Source: DATLZU01 sp035573855 (GTDB taxonomy: Bacteria > Nitrospirota > Nitrospiria > Nitrospirales > Nitrospiraceae). Taken from it: a DNA stretch of 64,000 bases. Positions 16,546-25,285 of this stretch are shown piece after piece. The notes under the pieces are model-generated. The model ran no database searches, was not told where the DNA came from, and saw nothing but the letters and a program-made list of their open reading frames with translations. A program made the position numbers and the translations under genes. The stretch lies in NCBI GenBank assembly GCA_035573855.1, contig DATLZU010000013.1, forward strand, positions 62,001 through 126,000, given 5' to 3'. Position 1 is the stretch's first letter, and the number at the start of each line of letters is the position of its first letter.

Positions 16546-17580
16546 CTACTTGCTCTTCGCGGTTCTTCGAGCCGCCAGTTTGGCGGCCAGCTTCACCGCT
16601 TCCAGCAGGCTGCCGTGATCCGCCACCCCTTTGCCCGCAATGTCATACGCCGTCCCGTGATCGACCGAGGTGCGGATGATCGGAAGCCCCACCGTCACAT
16701 TCACGCATTTCCCGAACGCCACCAGCTTCAGCGGGATCAACCCTTGATCGTGGTACATGGCCACGATGCCGTCGTAGTCTCCGCGGACCGCCTTTCCGAA
16801 CAGGGTATCGGCCGGCAACGGATCGCTGGCCAGGATGCCGGCCCTCCGAGCCCGTCGCGCCGCCGGCCTGATGCTGCGCACCTCCTCATCGCCGAACAAG
16901 CCGCCCTCGCCGGCATGGGGGTTCAACGCTGCGACGCCGATCTTGGGCTTGCGGACGCCGAAGTATTCGCGCAACCCCTTGTCGGCGAGACGGATCGCCT
17001 TCTCAACGCGCTCCGGCGAGAGCGCAGCAGAGAGGTCGCGGACGGCCACGTGCGTCGTGACGAACATGATTTTGAGCGGCCCGCCGACGATCATCATGCC
17101 CACTTCCTTGCTGTGGGTGAGATCGGCCAACAGTTCGGTGTGGCCCGGATAGTGCCAACCGGCCAAGTTGATCGCTTCCTTATTGATCGGCGCCGTCACG
17201 ATGCCGTCAAGACACCCGACTTCGGCCAACGCGACCGCTTTCCGAATAAACGCCACGGCCGCACCGCCGGTCTCGGCACCGGCCTGGCCCATCCGGTATC
17301 GGCCCAGCGGTTTCGTCAACGGATCCAATACCGCGACCTGACCCGGACGCCCGAGCGGCTGCTCATGCCCCGAAACCGCAACCGTGTTCAACGGCAGCTT
17401 GAGCCACCGGATCGTCCGCGTCATGACCGGCAATGACCCGATCACAAGGGGCCGGCACAGGCGATACAATTCACGCCTGGCCAGAGCCTTCGCCACCACC
17501 TCGGGCCCGATCCCCGCCGGATCGCCCATGGTAATACCGAGCAGCGGGCGCTTGTCATGTTGTGGCGCCGATTTCACCAT
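16546..17580 (-). CDS. pdxA: 4-hydroxythreonine-4-phosphate dehydrogenase PdxA
   Basis: 344 residues from the ATG of MVKSAPQHDKRPLLG; the 44 extra upstream residues are not PdxA-like. Signature segments are GITMGDPAGIGPEV at the start, GIVTAPINKEAINLAGW, the zinc-binding His in YPGHTELLAD, LNPHAGEGGLFGDEE, YHDQGLIPLK and SVDHGTAYDIAGKG. The NAD-dependent enzyme acts in the DXP-dependent pyridoxal-phosphate pathway. It lies upstream of rsmA, recalling the pdxA-ksgA neighbourhood of other bacteria. The stop TAG is the first base triplet of a TAGCGAGCAGCGG repeat. Confidence 0.94.
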   Translation of the reverse strand: MVKSAPQHDKRPLLGITMGDPAGIGPEVVAKALARRELYRLCRPLVIGSLPVMTRTIRWLKLPLNTVAVSGHEQPLGRPGQVAVLDPLTKPLGRYRMGQAGAETGGAAVAFIRKAVALAEVGCLDGIVTAPINKEAINLAGWHYPGHTELLADLTHSKEVGMMIVGGPLKIMFVTTHVAVRDLSAALSPERVEKAIRLADKGLREYFGVRKPKIGVAALNPHAGEGGLFGDEEVRSIRPAARRARRAGILASDPLPADTLFGKAVRGDYDGIVAMYHDQGLIPLKLVAFGKCVNVTVGLPIIRTSVDHGTAYDIAGKGVADHGSLLEAVKLAAKLAARRTAKSK

Positions 17581-17720
17581 CGCTCTCTTCCAAAATTTAT
17601 CGCCCCTTCTGTACGAGGTGTATTTGTCTCGTTTGTGTGGTTTGACCGGGACCACGAGTCTGAAAAACCCGACCGCATGCACCCAATAAGCCAACCGAAG
17701 CAAACAAACCAATCACCCGC

Positions 17721-18725
17721 CTACCATCCGTACAGATACACCGTATATCCGATATACAGCAGCGCGCTGCCGCCTAACAACCAGGGCCGCCAATGGCCAC
17801 CCCACAGCAGTTGCCCCAAGCTGAACACGACTGCCGCCATCGCCAGCAGCATGGTGATGAGCGCCGACGGCGCCAACGACCAGTCCGTCCCGAGCAGGCC
17901 CACGGACACCGGAAAGGTTCCTTGAAACACCATCGCCCCGGTGACGTTGCCGACGGCCAACCGATCTTTCTTGCGGTAGAGCCAGAGAAAACTATTGGAC
18001 ATCTCCGGCAACTCGGTGGCCAACGGCGCGATCAGCAGCGCCAACAGCAACGGCGAGACGTTCAACTCGACGGCGATGGACTTGGCCGCGGTCACGAACA
18101 GATGCGCCCCGGCGGCCAATCCGGTCAACCCCGCCACGCCTTGCAGGGCGATCACGGCATAGGCGGGCTTGGCCGCCCGTCGCGCAAAGATCAACGGTTC
18201 GATCTCGGCTTCCCCTTCGCCTTCCTCCGGAGCCGCAAATTTGATCTTCATATAATAGAGGTACATACCCACCAGCAGCAGCGCGGCCGCATAGTGCAGC
18301 GGCCGCGACGGCACGTAGGCGCAGACGACGGCCATTCCATAGCTGAACAAAAAAAATTGGAGATCGATCCGCACTTCCCGATAATCCAGCTTGAAGGACG
18401 CCGCCCGCTTTCCGAGGCTGGCGTAGAGCAGCAGCAGGCCGGCCAGGATGGGCAGCACCAGCGTGCTCAGCATGAACGGCGCGCCCAGGATCGCGCCCAG
18501 GCCGACTTCGGTCCGTTCCTGGCCGTTCCCAAAGAAGATGGCGATGATCGGGATGGACGTCTCCGGCAAGGTGGTCCCGACGGCGGCGAAGATGCTCCCC
18601 ACCGCGCCTTCGGAGACTTTGAGGCGTTTGCCGAGCCATTCGATCCCGTTGGTAAAGAGCGCGCAGCCGCCTAACGTGACGATGACCGAGAACACGACCA
18701 GCGCGACATAGGCCAAAACGGTCAA
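17721..18725 (-). CDS. Calcium/sodium (cation) exchanger family membrane protein
   Basis: About 334 residues with ten hydrophobic spans. The first alpha repeat is recognisable as VSEGAVGSIFAAVGTTLPETSIPI, with the Glu ion ligand in TLPE. The inverted second repeat is LLALLIAPLATELPEMSNSFLW, again with TELPE. This is the arrangement of YrbG/CAX-type antiporters that expel Ca2+ against Na+ or H+. The start is uncertain: a TTG at 18725 was chosen because the longer frame (to 18791) runs through a short tandem repeat whose translation (SRFTPHASR) is typical of repeat read-through, not of protein. Confidence 0.82.
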   Translation of the reverse strand: MTVLAYVALVVFSVIVTLGGCALFTNGIEWLGKRLKVSEGAVGSIFAAVGTTLPETSIPIIAIFFGNGQERTEVGLGAILGAPFMLSTLVLPILAGLLLLYASLGKRAASFKLDYREVRIDLQFFLFSYGMAVVCAYVPSRPLHYAAALLLVGMYLYYMKIKFAAPEEGEGEAEIEPLIFARRAAKPAYAVIALQGVAGLTGLAAGAHLFVTAAKSIAVELNVSPLLLALLIAPLATELPEMSNSFLWLYRKKDRLAVGNVTGAMVFQGTFPVSVGLLGTDWSLAPSALITMLLAMAAVVFSLGQLLWGGHWRPWLLGGSALLYIGYTVYLYGW

Positions 18726-18744
18726 GCGCGCCCCCGCAATGAGA

Positions 18745-18772
18745 CGTGAAGCGTGAGGCGTGAAGCGTGAAG
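18745..18772. repeat. Tandem repeat, four copies of a 7-bp CGTGAAG unit
   Basis: Units CGTGAAG, CGTGAGG, CGTGAAG, CGTGAAG in the gap between larC and the cation exchanger. The antisense frame reads through it as Ser-Arg-Phe-Thr-Pro-His-Ala-Ser-Arg, so automatic start calls there may be over-extended. Confidence 0.8.
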
Positions 18773-18817
18773 CGACCGATTGCAGAGGCAACGCGTTTTG
18801 CCTTTCATCTTTCCCCC

Positions 18818-20056
18818 TTATCCCTTTCCACCTTGATCCTTTGCTTTTCCGGCCACCTTCATCTTCCGGTACGCCTGCATCGCTTCTTCCAGCACCTCCC
18901 GCACCGGCCGGCCGGTCTGGTCGGCGATCCGCTTGCAGTCGAGATACTCTGGTGCCGCTTTCGTCAGACCGGGCTCAATGTCCGCCACTTTGATTCTGAC
19001 CGCTCCGCCGCTCGTCCGGACGACCACAAACCGGCGCGTCAGCACGCGGCGCGCGATATCTTGAACGCGCACGCCGAGCGCTGAGGTCTCGCGGAAGATG
19101 ACCCCGATCACCGCCTCCGCGTTCTCGCGGGCCGCAACCGCGGCCAGCACAATGCCGGGACGCCCCCTCTTCATGATGACCGGCGTGAGCGTCACGTCCA
19201 AGGCGCCGGCGTCGAACAATCGCTCGATCACCGTCTCATAGGCCTGGGGGTTCAAATCGTCCAGATTGGTCTCGACCTGCACGACGGAATCGGTTAAGCC
19301 CGCGCTCGGCGTCGGCACATCGCCGAGAAAGATGCGCAGGACGTTCGGCCACTCGCGCGGGTCGGCCGTCCCGGCGCCATAGCCGATCGCCGACGGACGG
19401 ATGAGCGGCAACGGACCGTAGTCCTCGACCAACGTGCGCAGCAACGCCATGCCGGTAGGCGTCGTCAACTCCTGCTGCGGCCCCGCGCTGTAAACCGGCA
19501 CACCGGCCGCCAGCGCCGCCACCGCCGGCCCCGGAACCGGCAAGCGGCCGTGCGCGGTCTCGATCATGCCCGCGCCCAGATTCACGGCCGAGGCGGTGAC
19601 CCGCTTCACGCCTAACAGATGGCACCCGAGGAGCGCTCCTGTCACGTCCACGAGCGAATCCATCACTCCCAGTTCGTGAAACTCGACATCCGCGGGCTTG
19701 ACGCGATGCGCGATCCCCTCGGCTTTCGCCAATCGATCAAACACCTCGCGACTTCGTTCCTTGACCGGTGGAGGCAGAACGCTGGCCGACAGCATCCGCT
19801 GGATGCGCGAGAGCGACAGCGGAGAGCGGAACCCCCGGTGAATCATCACGTCCACCTTGGTGGCGTGGAGCCCGCCCCGGAGGACCCGCTTCGCCGCCAA
19901 GCTGAACCCGCCGACCCGCAGCGCCTTCAACCCCTTTTCGAGGTCTTTCACGGACAGACCGGCGTCCACCAACGCGCCGAGGATCATGTCGCCGCTGACG
20001 CCAGAGAAACAATCGAAATGCAGATGACGTCCCACACCCGCCTCGCATCGCCGCAT
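18818..20056 (-). CDS. larC: Nickel-pincer cofactor biosynthesis protein LarC
   Basis: About 412 residues; ATGs at 20107 and 20068 are also possible, but the one before CEAGVGRHLHFDCFSG leaves the usual short lead-in to FDCFSGVSGDMILGAL. Other family landmarks are EFHELGVMDSLVDVTG, TTPTGMALLRTL, GYGAGTADP and VETNLDDLNPQAYE. LarC is the CTP-dependent cyclometallase that inserts nickel into the pincer nucleotide of lactate racemase and related LarA enzymes. Here it is one uninterrupted frame, whereas L. plantarum makes it by frameshift. larB lies 0.8 kb away; larA and larE are not in the window. Confidence 0.92.
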   Translation of the reverse strand: MRRCEAGVGRHLHFDCFSGVSGDMILGALVDAGLSVKDLEKGLKALRVGGFSLAAKRVLRGGLHATKVDVMIHRGFRSPLSLSRIQRMLSASVLPPPVKERSREVFDRLAKAEGIAHRVKPADVEFHELGVMDSLVDVTGALLGCHLLGVKRVTASAVNLGAGMIETAHGRLPVPGPAVAALAAGVPVYSAGPQQELTTPTGMALLRTLVEDYGPLPLIRPSAIGYGAGTADPREWPNVLRIFLGDVPTPSAGLTDSVVQVETNLDDLNPQAYETVIERLFDAGALDVTLTPVIMKRGRPGIVLAAVAARENAEAVIGVIFRETSALGVRVQDIARRVLTRRFVVVRTSGGAVRIKVADIEPGLTKAAPEYLDCKRIADQTGRPVREVLEEAMQAYRKMKVAGKAKDQGGKG

Positions 20057-20248
20057 CCGCGCGGCCATCTTACCGAAGCGCTTTACGCGCGGCAATGTCG
20101 AATCCATTTGAAAGACAACGTCTCCGGGTCCTGTCAGACTCCGGAATCGCTCACTTTACGCGATTGACAGTCCCGCCGCGCTGTGTTATCCCCCTCTGCG
20201 TTTTTGTCCCGACTCCGGGAACGCACCTGATTCGATAGCAAGGCCCAG

Positions 20249-20794
20249 ATGGGTTCGTTTGTCTTGTCACCGCTGTTTCGCCAAGCTTTCTGCCGCGGTC
20301 TTGTGGTCCTTCTGCTCGGATGCGCCGTGCTCGCCGGAGCCGATGAGAGTTCGGCCAGGGCCAAGCACAAGCCTGTTCCGCAAAAGGAACCAGACCTCAA
20401 AATCGTCCGCGTCGCCGTCAATCCCGTGCCCTATTCCCCGGCGGACGGACCTCTGGTGTTCACGGTGATCGTCGATCTGCCGAAAGACCTCGATGGCGCG
20501 CAATTACTGGAAGTGTCCTCCCTCGTCAGTTCGCCATCCAAGACTTCGCTCCGATTTCTGTCCACCAGGCAGCCAGTCGAGCCGCAACAAAACTCGGGCA
20601 GCCCGGATCAGAACGATCCGCCTCCGCGCATCTCCGTGACATTGAGATGGGATGGAACCGATCACACCAAACAGATCGTCTCGACCGGCTCCTACCACTA
20701 TGAAATCCGCGCCAAGCTGCTGACAGTGAGCGAAAAAGGTCCTCGGACGTCAATGACGTCATGGCCGAAGCGGGGCACGGTGGAAGTAAAGTGA
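20249..20794 (+). CDS. Secreted protein of unknown function
   Basis: 181 residues. An N-terminal signal sequence (FCRGLVVLLLGCAVLAGA, with Cys near 27 that could make it a lipoprotein) is followed by a Lys-rich stretch and a beta-rich domain of Ig/CARDB-like rhythm (KIVRVAVNPVPYSPADGPLVFTV). No conserved motif is recognised. It lies between larB and larC but on the opposite strand, so it is not part of a lar operon. Confidence 0.6.
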   Translation: MGSFVLSPLFRQAFCRGLVVLLLGCAVLAGADESSARAKHKPVPQKEPDLKIVRVAVNPVPYSPADGPLVFTVIVDLPKDLDGAQLLEVSSLVSSPSKTSLRFLSTRQPVEPQQNSGSPDQNDPPPRISVTLRWDGTDHTKQIVSTGSYHYEIRAKLLTVSEKGPRTSMTSWPKRGTVEVK

Positions 20795-20851
20795 CTGTCG
20801 GCGGGACGCGCGGGGCAGGCGGGACGCGGAGGAAGCGGCATTGCTATGCTT

Positions 20852-21634
20852 TTATTTCTTCCCGCTTTTCGCGCCCGGCCCGCCCGTCTGGCCTAGGACA
20901 TTGATCCGATGGGCCAGGCAGCCGGCGCCGAAGCCGTTGTCGATGTTCATCACGCCGACGCCGGCCGCGCAAGAATTGAGCATCGTGAGCAACGCAGCGA
21001 TTCCTCCAAAACTTGCCCCATAGCCCCGGCTGGTGGGAACCGCAATGACCGGACGGTCCACGAGTCCGCCGACGACGCTCGGCAGCACCCCGTCCATTCC
21101 CGCCACGACAATGATCACGCGCGCGCGCAGCAGTCGATCGTGCCGATCCAACACCCGGTGAAGGCCGGCAACCCCGACGTCGTAGATCGTTTCGACATAA
21201 CTGCCCATGACTTCGGCCGTCACCCTGGCTTCTTCCGCCACCGGGATGTCGGCGGTTCCAGCCGTGATCACGAGCACATCGCCCGCGAGGTTCCGTGTCG
21301 CGTTCCGGATGGTGACCACGCGCGCTTGATCGTGATAGACCGCGCGACGGTCGAGGCGTCGTAACGCCTGAGCTACGGCCGGCTCCACCCGTGTCGCCAT
21401 AACTGGTCCGCCTTTTTTGAGTAAACCCCGCGCGATCGCCACGACTTGCTGCGTGGTCTTGCCTTCACAGAAGATGACCTCCGGAAACCCTTGCCTGATA
21501 GACCGATGATGATCTACGGAGGCAAACCCCAGATCCTCGTATGGCAGAGTGCGGAGCCGCGCGATGGCCGCATCGATCCCGGTCTTGCCTCTTTTGACCT
21601 CGTGAAGCAATCGTCTCAGCGAGTCATAGTTCAT
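20852..21634 (-). CDS. larB: Nickel-pincer cofactor biosynthesis protein LarB
   Basis: 260 residues. The N-terminus is the usual LarB helical part (LRRLLHEVKRGKTGIDAAIARL), and the C-terminal half is the PurE-like carboxylase domain with ITAGTADIPVAEEA, GVAGLHR and VVAGMDGVLPSVVGGLVDRPVIAVPTS, and NSCAAGVGVMNIDNGFG. LarB carboxylates and hydrolyses nicotinic acid adenine dinucleotide in the first step of pincer cofactor synthesis. It shares direction with larC, but an opposite-strand gene separates them. Confidence 0.93.
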   Translation of the reverse strand: MNYDSLRRLLHEVKRGKTGIDAAIARLRTLPYEDLGFASVDHHRSIRQGFPEVIFCEGKTTQQVVAIARGLLKKGGPVMATRVEPAVAQALRRLDRRAVYHDQARVVTIRNATRNLAGDVLVITAGTADIPVAEEARVTAEVMGSYVETIYDVGVAGLHRVLDRHDRLLRARVIIVVAGMDGVLPSVVGGLVDRPVIAVPTSRGYGASFGGIAALLTMLNSCAAGVGVMNIDNGFGAGCLAHRINVLGQTGGPGAKSGKK

Positions 21635-21670
21635 AATATAGAGAAGAAGTCTTTTCAGTTATTCTCGCAG

Positions 21671-22705
21671 TTATTCTCGTTCCGCTTTTGCGCCCCGCTC
21701 CATCAAATCAGCAACCGCCTGACGGCAGGGCTTGCCTTCGAACAACACGGCATTGACTTCCCGCACGATTGGCATCTCGACGCCATACCGCTCCGCCAGG
21801 CCCAACGCCGCGCGCGCGGTGCGCACGCCTTCCGCCACGGCGTGCATGCCGCGCAGGATGCTCTCCAGCTTCTCGCCTTTCCCCAACCGCACGCCCACTG
21901 TGCGGTTCCGGCTAAGAGGCCCTGTGCAGGTGAGCACCAAATCCCCGACTCCAGAGAGACCGTAGAACGTGCGCGGGTCCGCCCCCATGGCCACGCCCAG
22001 TCGGACCATCTCCGCCAGCCCGCGCGTCATCAATGCTGCCCGCGCGTTGTGGCCCAGCTCCAGGCCATCCACCACGCCGGCCGCGATCGCCATCACATTC
22101 TTGAGCGCTCCGCCAAGTTGGACGCCGATCAGATCATGGTCGATATAGACCCGAAAGGTCGGCGACATCAGCAGCGCTTGATAGACCTTGACCGTCTCTT
22201 CACGATACCCGGCCAGGCAGACCGCCGTCGGCTGCCCGCGACTGACTTCAGCCGCGAAGCTCGGCCCGGAGAGAACCATCAGTTCACGGGTCGGCCCGGG
22301 CAGCACCTCGGTCATGACGTCGGTCATGACTTTGAGCGTGTCTTCTTCGACACCTTTCGTCGCGCTGATGATCGGCGTCGAGTCGGGTACGAGCGGCGCC
22401 ATGTGGCACAACACCGTCCTGGCGACGTGGGACGGCACCGCGAACACGATGGCTTCGGCGCCGCGGACGGCCTCGTGCAATGAGTTGGTGGCCGTGACGT
22501 CCCCAGGCAGCTTGACGCCAGGCAGGAAAAGCGTGTTCTCGTGCTTCGTCCTGATCGCTTCGACCACTTCGAGCTCGTATGCCCACAGCCGGACAGCGGC
22601 GCCCTTCTGTGCCATATGCCATGCCAGCGCCGTCCCCCACGCGCCGGCGCCGATGACGCCGATAGTAGGCGTGCGCGCTTGTCGGTCTGTTGCGGTTGGT
22701 GCCAT
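21671..22705 (-). CDS. gpsA: NAD(P)H-dependent glycerol-3-phosphate dehydrogenase GpsA
   Basis: 344 residues from the ATG of MAPTATDRQAR; the longer frame upstream crosses a hairpin repeat and is not GpsA-like. Visible are the dinucleotide motif IGVIGAGAWGTALA, the SATKGVEEDTL segment, the catalytic Lys in GALKNVMAIAAG, and the ATRG-like segment (ALMTRGLAEMVRLG) with the GVGDLVLTCTGPLSRNR motif. It makes sn-glycerol 3-phosphate for phospholipid synthesis in the cytoplasm. It lies 36 bp upstream of larB on the same strand. Confidence 0.94.
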   Translation of the reverse strand: MAPTATDRQARTPTIGVIGAGAWGTALAWHMAQKGAAVRLWAYELEVVEAIRTKHENTLFLPGVKLPGDVTATNSLHEAVRGAEAIVFAVPSHVARTVLCHMAPLVPDSTPIISATKGVEEDTLKVMTDVMTEVLPGPTRELMVLSGPSFAAEVSRGQPTAVCLAGYREETVKVYQALLMSPTFRVYIDHDLIGVQLGGALKNVMAIAAGVVDGLELGHNARAALMTRGLAEMVRLGVAMGADPRTFYGLSGVGDLVLTCTGPLSRNRTVGVRLGKGEKLESILRGMHAVAEGVRTARAALGLAERYGVEMPIVREVNAVLFEGKPCRQAVADLMERGAKAERE

Positions 22706-22712
22706 CGCGCAT

Positions 22713-22803
22713 CTCGCGGTTATTCCCACCTCCCCCTTGATGGGAGAGGAAAGGATGGGGGGTGAGGCGCAGGGCTGCTCGCCACCGGCGAGGAAACCGC
22801 GAG
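22713..22803. repeat. Intergenic hairpin upstream of gpsA
   Basis: A perfect 9-bp inverted repeat (CTCGCGGTT at 22713-22721, AACCGCGAG at 22795-22803) surrounds a CTCCCCC / GGGAGAGG segment. The remaining part of the 22706-23171 gap (466 bp) shows no gene. Divergent promoters for gpsA and the outer-membrane protein must lie here, but no consensus pair was convincing. Confidence 0.5.
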
Positions 22804-23171
22804 GATTATAGGAATGGGCTATGAACACTGTCAACGAAGGAGATACCGTTTACCGACTCAGCCTGGCGAAAAAAGACAGATGAATTGCTTAAGGAATAGA
22901 CCGGTGACTAGAGGGAACGGCGGCGCATCCACATAGTTCAGCGGCGAGCACGCAGGGGAACAGGCCTCGGATCGGCGCATGCCAAGAATGAGAAAGGATT
23001 GGGAGGAGAGCGGCTCTCTGTTATACGCTTGGATGGCACAGGGCTTGCTCAAGCCCATTCGGTCCCACATCGACTGCGCTCCGCCGTCATCCCGCGGAGC
23101 AGACGAATAGGAGGCCGTCGAAGGGTTGCGCTTCGTTCCCCAAAGGATCTGAAAACGTGGGAGTTCACACA

Positions 23172-23870
23172 ATGGCTACTCACTACCGCCGGCACGCACG
23201 AGGGCTTCCGATCGGGCTGGTCATGCTTGTTGCGTGCGTCATTCTTCCGCCGCTTGCGCATGGAGAAGCCTACATCGCCGGTCAGTTTGGGGTCACGCTG
23301 CCGCAGAGCTTGAGCGACGGCAAAATTACCACTCCGGGCTTTGCAGTTCTCTCGATCTCAGATCAGGCTTTGAAAAGCTCTCTCATGGGCGGAGTCAAGT
23401 TGGGCTTCTACCTGCCGCAAATCCGATGGTTCGGCTTCGAGACGGAGGTCTTCTATACGACTCCTCATATCAAGCAACAACCCATCACGTTCAAAGGGCC
23501 AGGTGGAAGCGCCACCGCCGACTTTCAGGGTCTCTATAACCGAGTGATCACCTGGGCGCCTGTCAATGTGATGTTCCGATACCACAAGACTCGCCTCCAA
23601 CCCTATGTTGGTATCGGTCCCGGCATTTTCTTCGCCCGTATCAAAGATCCGTCGGTGACGTCGGGAGACAATACGCAATCGAGCAACTGGAGAATCGGTG
23701 TGAACGCAGAGGCTGGTCTTCGGTATTACATTACAAGACGCTGGACAATGTTCGGGGAATACAAGTTCAATTATGCCCGCTTCGACTACAAGGACACGCC
23801 CAATCTGTTCGGCTTCAAGGCCGACTACACGGCCCACATCGTCGCCTTCGGCCTGAGCTACCATTTCTGA
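23172..23870 (+). CDS. Outer-membrane beta-barrel protein (OmpA-like/opacity type)
   Basis: 232 residues from the ATG of MATHYRRHARG; an upstream GTG adds 5. A signal peptide (GLVMLVACVILPPLAHG) is followed by AYIAGQFGVTLP, which opens an eight-strand barrel. Alternating hydrophobic strands are seen throughout (WFGFETEVFYTTPH, WAPVNVMFRYHKTRLQPYVGIGPGIFFARI, WRIGVNAEAGLRYYITRRWTMFGEYKFNYARF), and the chain ends in aromatic ...LSYHF, the classic C-terminal sorting signal for BamA. The cargo or partner is unknown. Confidence 0.85.
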   Translation: MATHYRRHARGLPIGLVMLVACVILPPLAHGEAYIAGQFGVTLPQSLSDGKITTPGFAVLSISDQALKSSLMGGVKLGFYLPQIRWFGFETEVFYTTPHIKQQPITFKGPGGSATADFQGLYNRVITWAPVNVMFRYHKTRLQPYVGIGPGIFFARIKDPSVTSGDNTQSSNWRIGVNAEAGLRYYITRRWTMFGEYKFNYARFDYKDTPNLFGFKADYTAHIVAFGLSYHF

Positions 23871-23993
23871 TCCCATTCTGTTTGCCCCACGCCTTCCTCC
23901 CCTATTGGGACGAGAAATGACGGTGGGCAGACTGGCGATTCAACGTCTGTTCCGTGTAAGCTGTGGGTCCGTCACTTCCGAGGCAGAGGGTCG

Positions 23994-24365
23994 ATGAAGA
24001 CCTGCGGCTCCTGCGGCCACCAGCTTCCGGAGATCAGCCGGTTCTGCACCCAGTGCGGCGCGCCGCTCAACGGCGCACCCGCCGTGGGCCTTTCCTCGTC
24101 GCCCGTATCCGTCAAAGAAGAGCTGAATATTCAGATCCTCTACGTCATGGTGGCGCTGCTGCTCCTTGCGCTCATGTTTCCGCCGTGGGAAACTCCGCCG
24201 AGCCGACCGCCCGAATTTCTCGGTTTCCACTTCATTCTTTCCCCGCCCGAACCCGAGGCCGTCGTGAGTCGCCTGTTGATGACGATTGAACTCGTCACCA
24301 TCGCGATCGCGGGACTGTATGGTTCGTGGCTCTTCCGCAAGCGGGCGAATAGGAATAGCAAGTAG
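23994..24365 (+). CDS. Zinc-ribbon membrane protein
   Basis: 123 residues. An N-terminal zinc ribbon has two CxxC knuckles (MKTCGSCGH and FCTQCGAPL), spaced as in the DUF7577/zinc-ribbon_2 class. Two membrane spans follow: about 46-60 (ILYVMVALLLLALMFPPW) and about 98-115 (VTIAIAGLYGSWLF). The function is unknown. The stop TAG opens a TAGCGGCTAGTAGGTAGCGAG repeat. Confidence 0.7.
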   Translation: MKTCGSCGHQLPEISRFCTQCGAPLNGAPAVGLSSSPVSVKEELNIQILYVMVALLLLALMFPPWETPPSRPPEFLGFHFILSPPEPEAVVSRLLMTIELVTIAIAGLYGSWLFRKRANRNSK

Positions 24366-24445
24366 CGGCTAGTAGGTAGCGAGACAAACCATCTCAACCT
24401 CGGAGAGGAAAGGTCAAGAAGGGAGAGGTTCTGATTTCTGACTCC

Positions 24446-24487
24446 GGAACTGCTTGCTGCCAGCTACTCGCTGCTGGCTGTTCGCTA
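24446..24487. repeat. TAGC-type dispersed repeat at the end of the arginine dihydrolase gene
   Basis: Read on the minus strand this is TAGCGAACAGCCAGCAGCG and then GAGTAGCTGGCAGCAAGC. Its first triplet is the stop codon of the dihydrolase gene. Related sequence follows or ends the genes at 10475, 11091, 16548, 24363 and 40965. Confidence 0.6.
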
Positions 24488-25285
24488 GTCCAAGGCCAGC
24501 GTCAGGCACTTCGCCGCGCCGCCGGACTTCATGAATTCGTCAAGGGGAACAGGGTGGGGTTCGTAGCCGCGGTCACGGAGGAGCGCCATCGTCTCCGGAC
24601 AGCCGGCGGGCAACACGACGTGCTTGCCGACGCACACGGCGTTACAAGCGAATTTCAGCGCCTCGGCTTCCGGCACGACGAGCCGGCGCTCCGACGCGAC
24701 CCGCTCGGCGATTGCCGCCTGCCCGTACCGATCGAACGCGGGCGGATAATAGAGCAACTCGCCTCCGCTCAAGGGACAAAAGCACGTGTCGAGGTGATAG
24801 AATCGGCTGTCGATGAGTTCCACGGGAATAATTTCCCGTCCAAAAATCTCGCTCAAGCGGGAATAGCAACGGATGTCCGACCGTTGCCGGTAGCCGCCGA
24901 ACCAGCCGTCGGGAAATCCCAGCAAATCCCCCGCGCCCTCGAAGTAGAGGCCTTTCTCCAGCGCGATGACTTCGTAGTCGTGCTCGCGGAACCATGCCTC
25001 AAAGTAGGGCTCCTCCCGCTGTCGTTCAGGATGCCGGAATCGGCTCGGCACCGCCCGCTTGCCGAGCACGACTCCCGCGTTGGCGGTAAACACGAGGTCC
25101 GGTAGGCCGGGCACCGGAGTCATCCGTTCGAGGGTAGCGCCGGCGTCTTGCTCCAGCACCGTCATCAGCTCGTGCCATTGCCGGTAGGCCCGCTCGCCGT
25201 CCACCGTGTTGGTCCGGCGCATCCAGGGATTGATCTCGTACTCGATCCGGAAATAATCCGGAGGGCACACCAAGAGCCGGCTCAT
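24485..25285 (-). CDS. Arginine dihydrolase-type amidinotransferase-fold enzyme (ArgZ/AgrE N-domain-like)
   Basis: 266 residues from the ATG of MSRLLVCPPDYFRIEYEINPWM. The start motif CPPxYFxIxYEINPWM, TANAGVVLGKRAVPSRFRHPERQREEPYF, FEGAGDLL, the His of FYHLDTCFCPL and the C-terminal catalytic Cys in GGAAKCLTL (C260) are those of the guanidino-group-modifying superfamily, closest to ArgZ/AgrE arginine dihydrolases. These convert arginine to ornithine, CO2 and two NH3. In cyanobacteria this domain is fused to a LOR/SDH-type ornithine cyclodeaminase; here the second part is the separate upstream gene, with a 4-bp ATGA overlap. A dimethylargininase activity cannot be excluded. Confidence 0.82.
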   Translation of the reverse strand: MSRLLVCPPDYFRIEYEINPWMRRTNTVDGERAYRQWHELMTVLEQDAGATLERMTPVPGLPDLVFTANAGVVLGKRAVPSRFRHPERQREEPYFEAWFREHDYEVIALEKGLYFEGAGDLLGFPDGWFGGYRQRSDIRCYSRLSEIFGREIIPVELIDSRFYHLDTCFCPLSGGELLYYPPAFDRYGQAAIAERVASERRLVVPEAEALKFACNAVCVGKHVVLPAGCPETMALLRDRGYEPHPVPLDEFMKSGGAAKCLTLALD

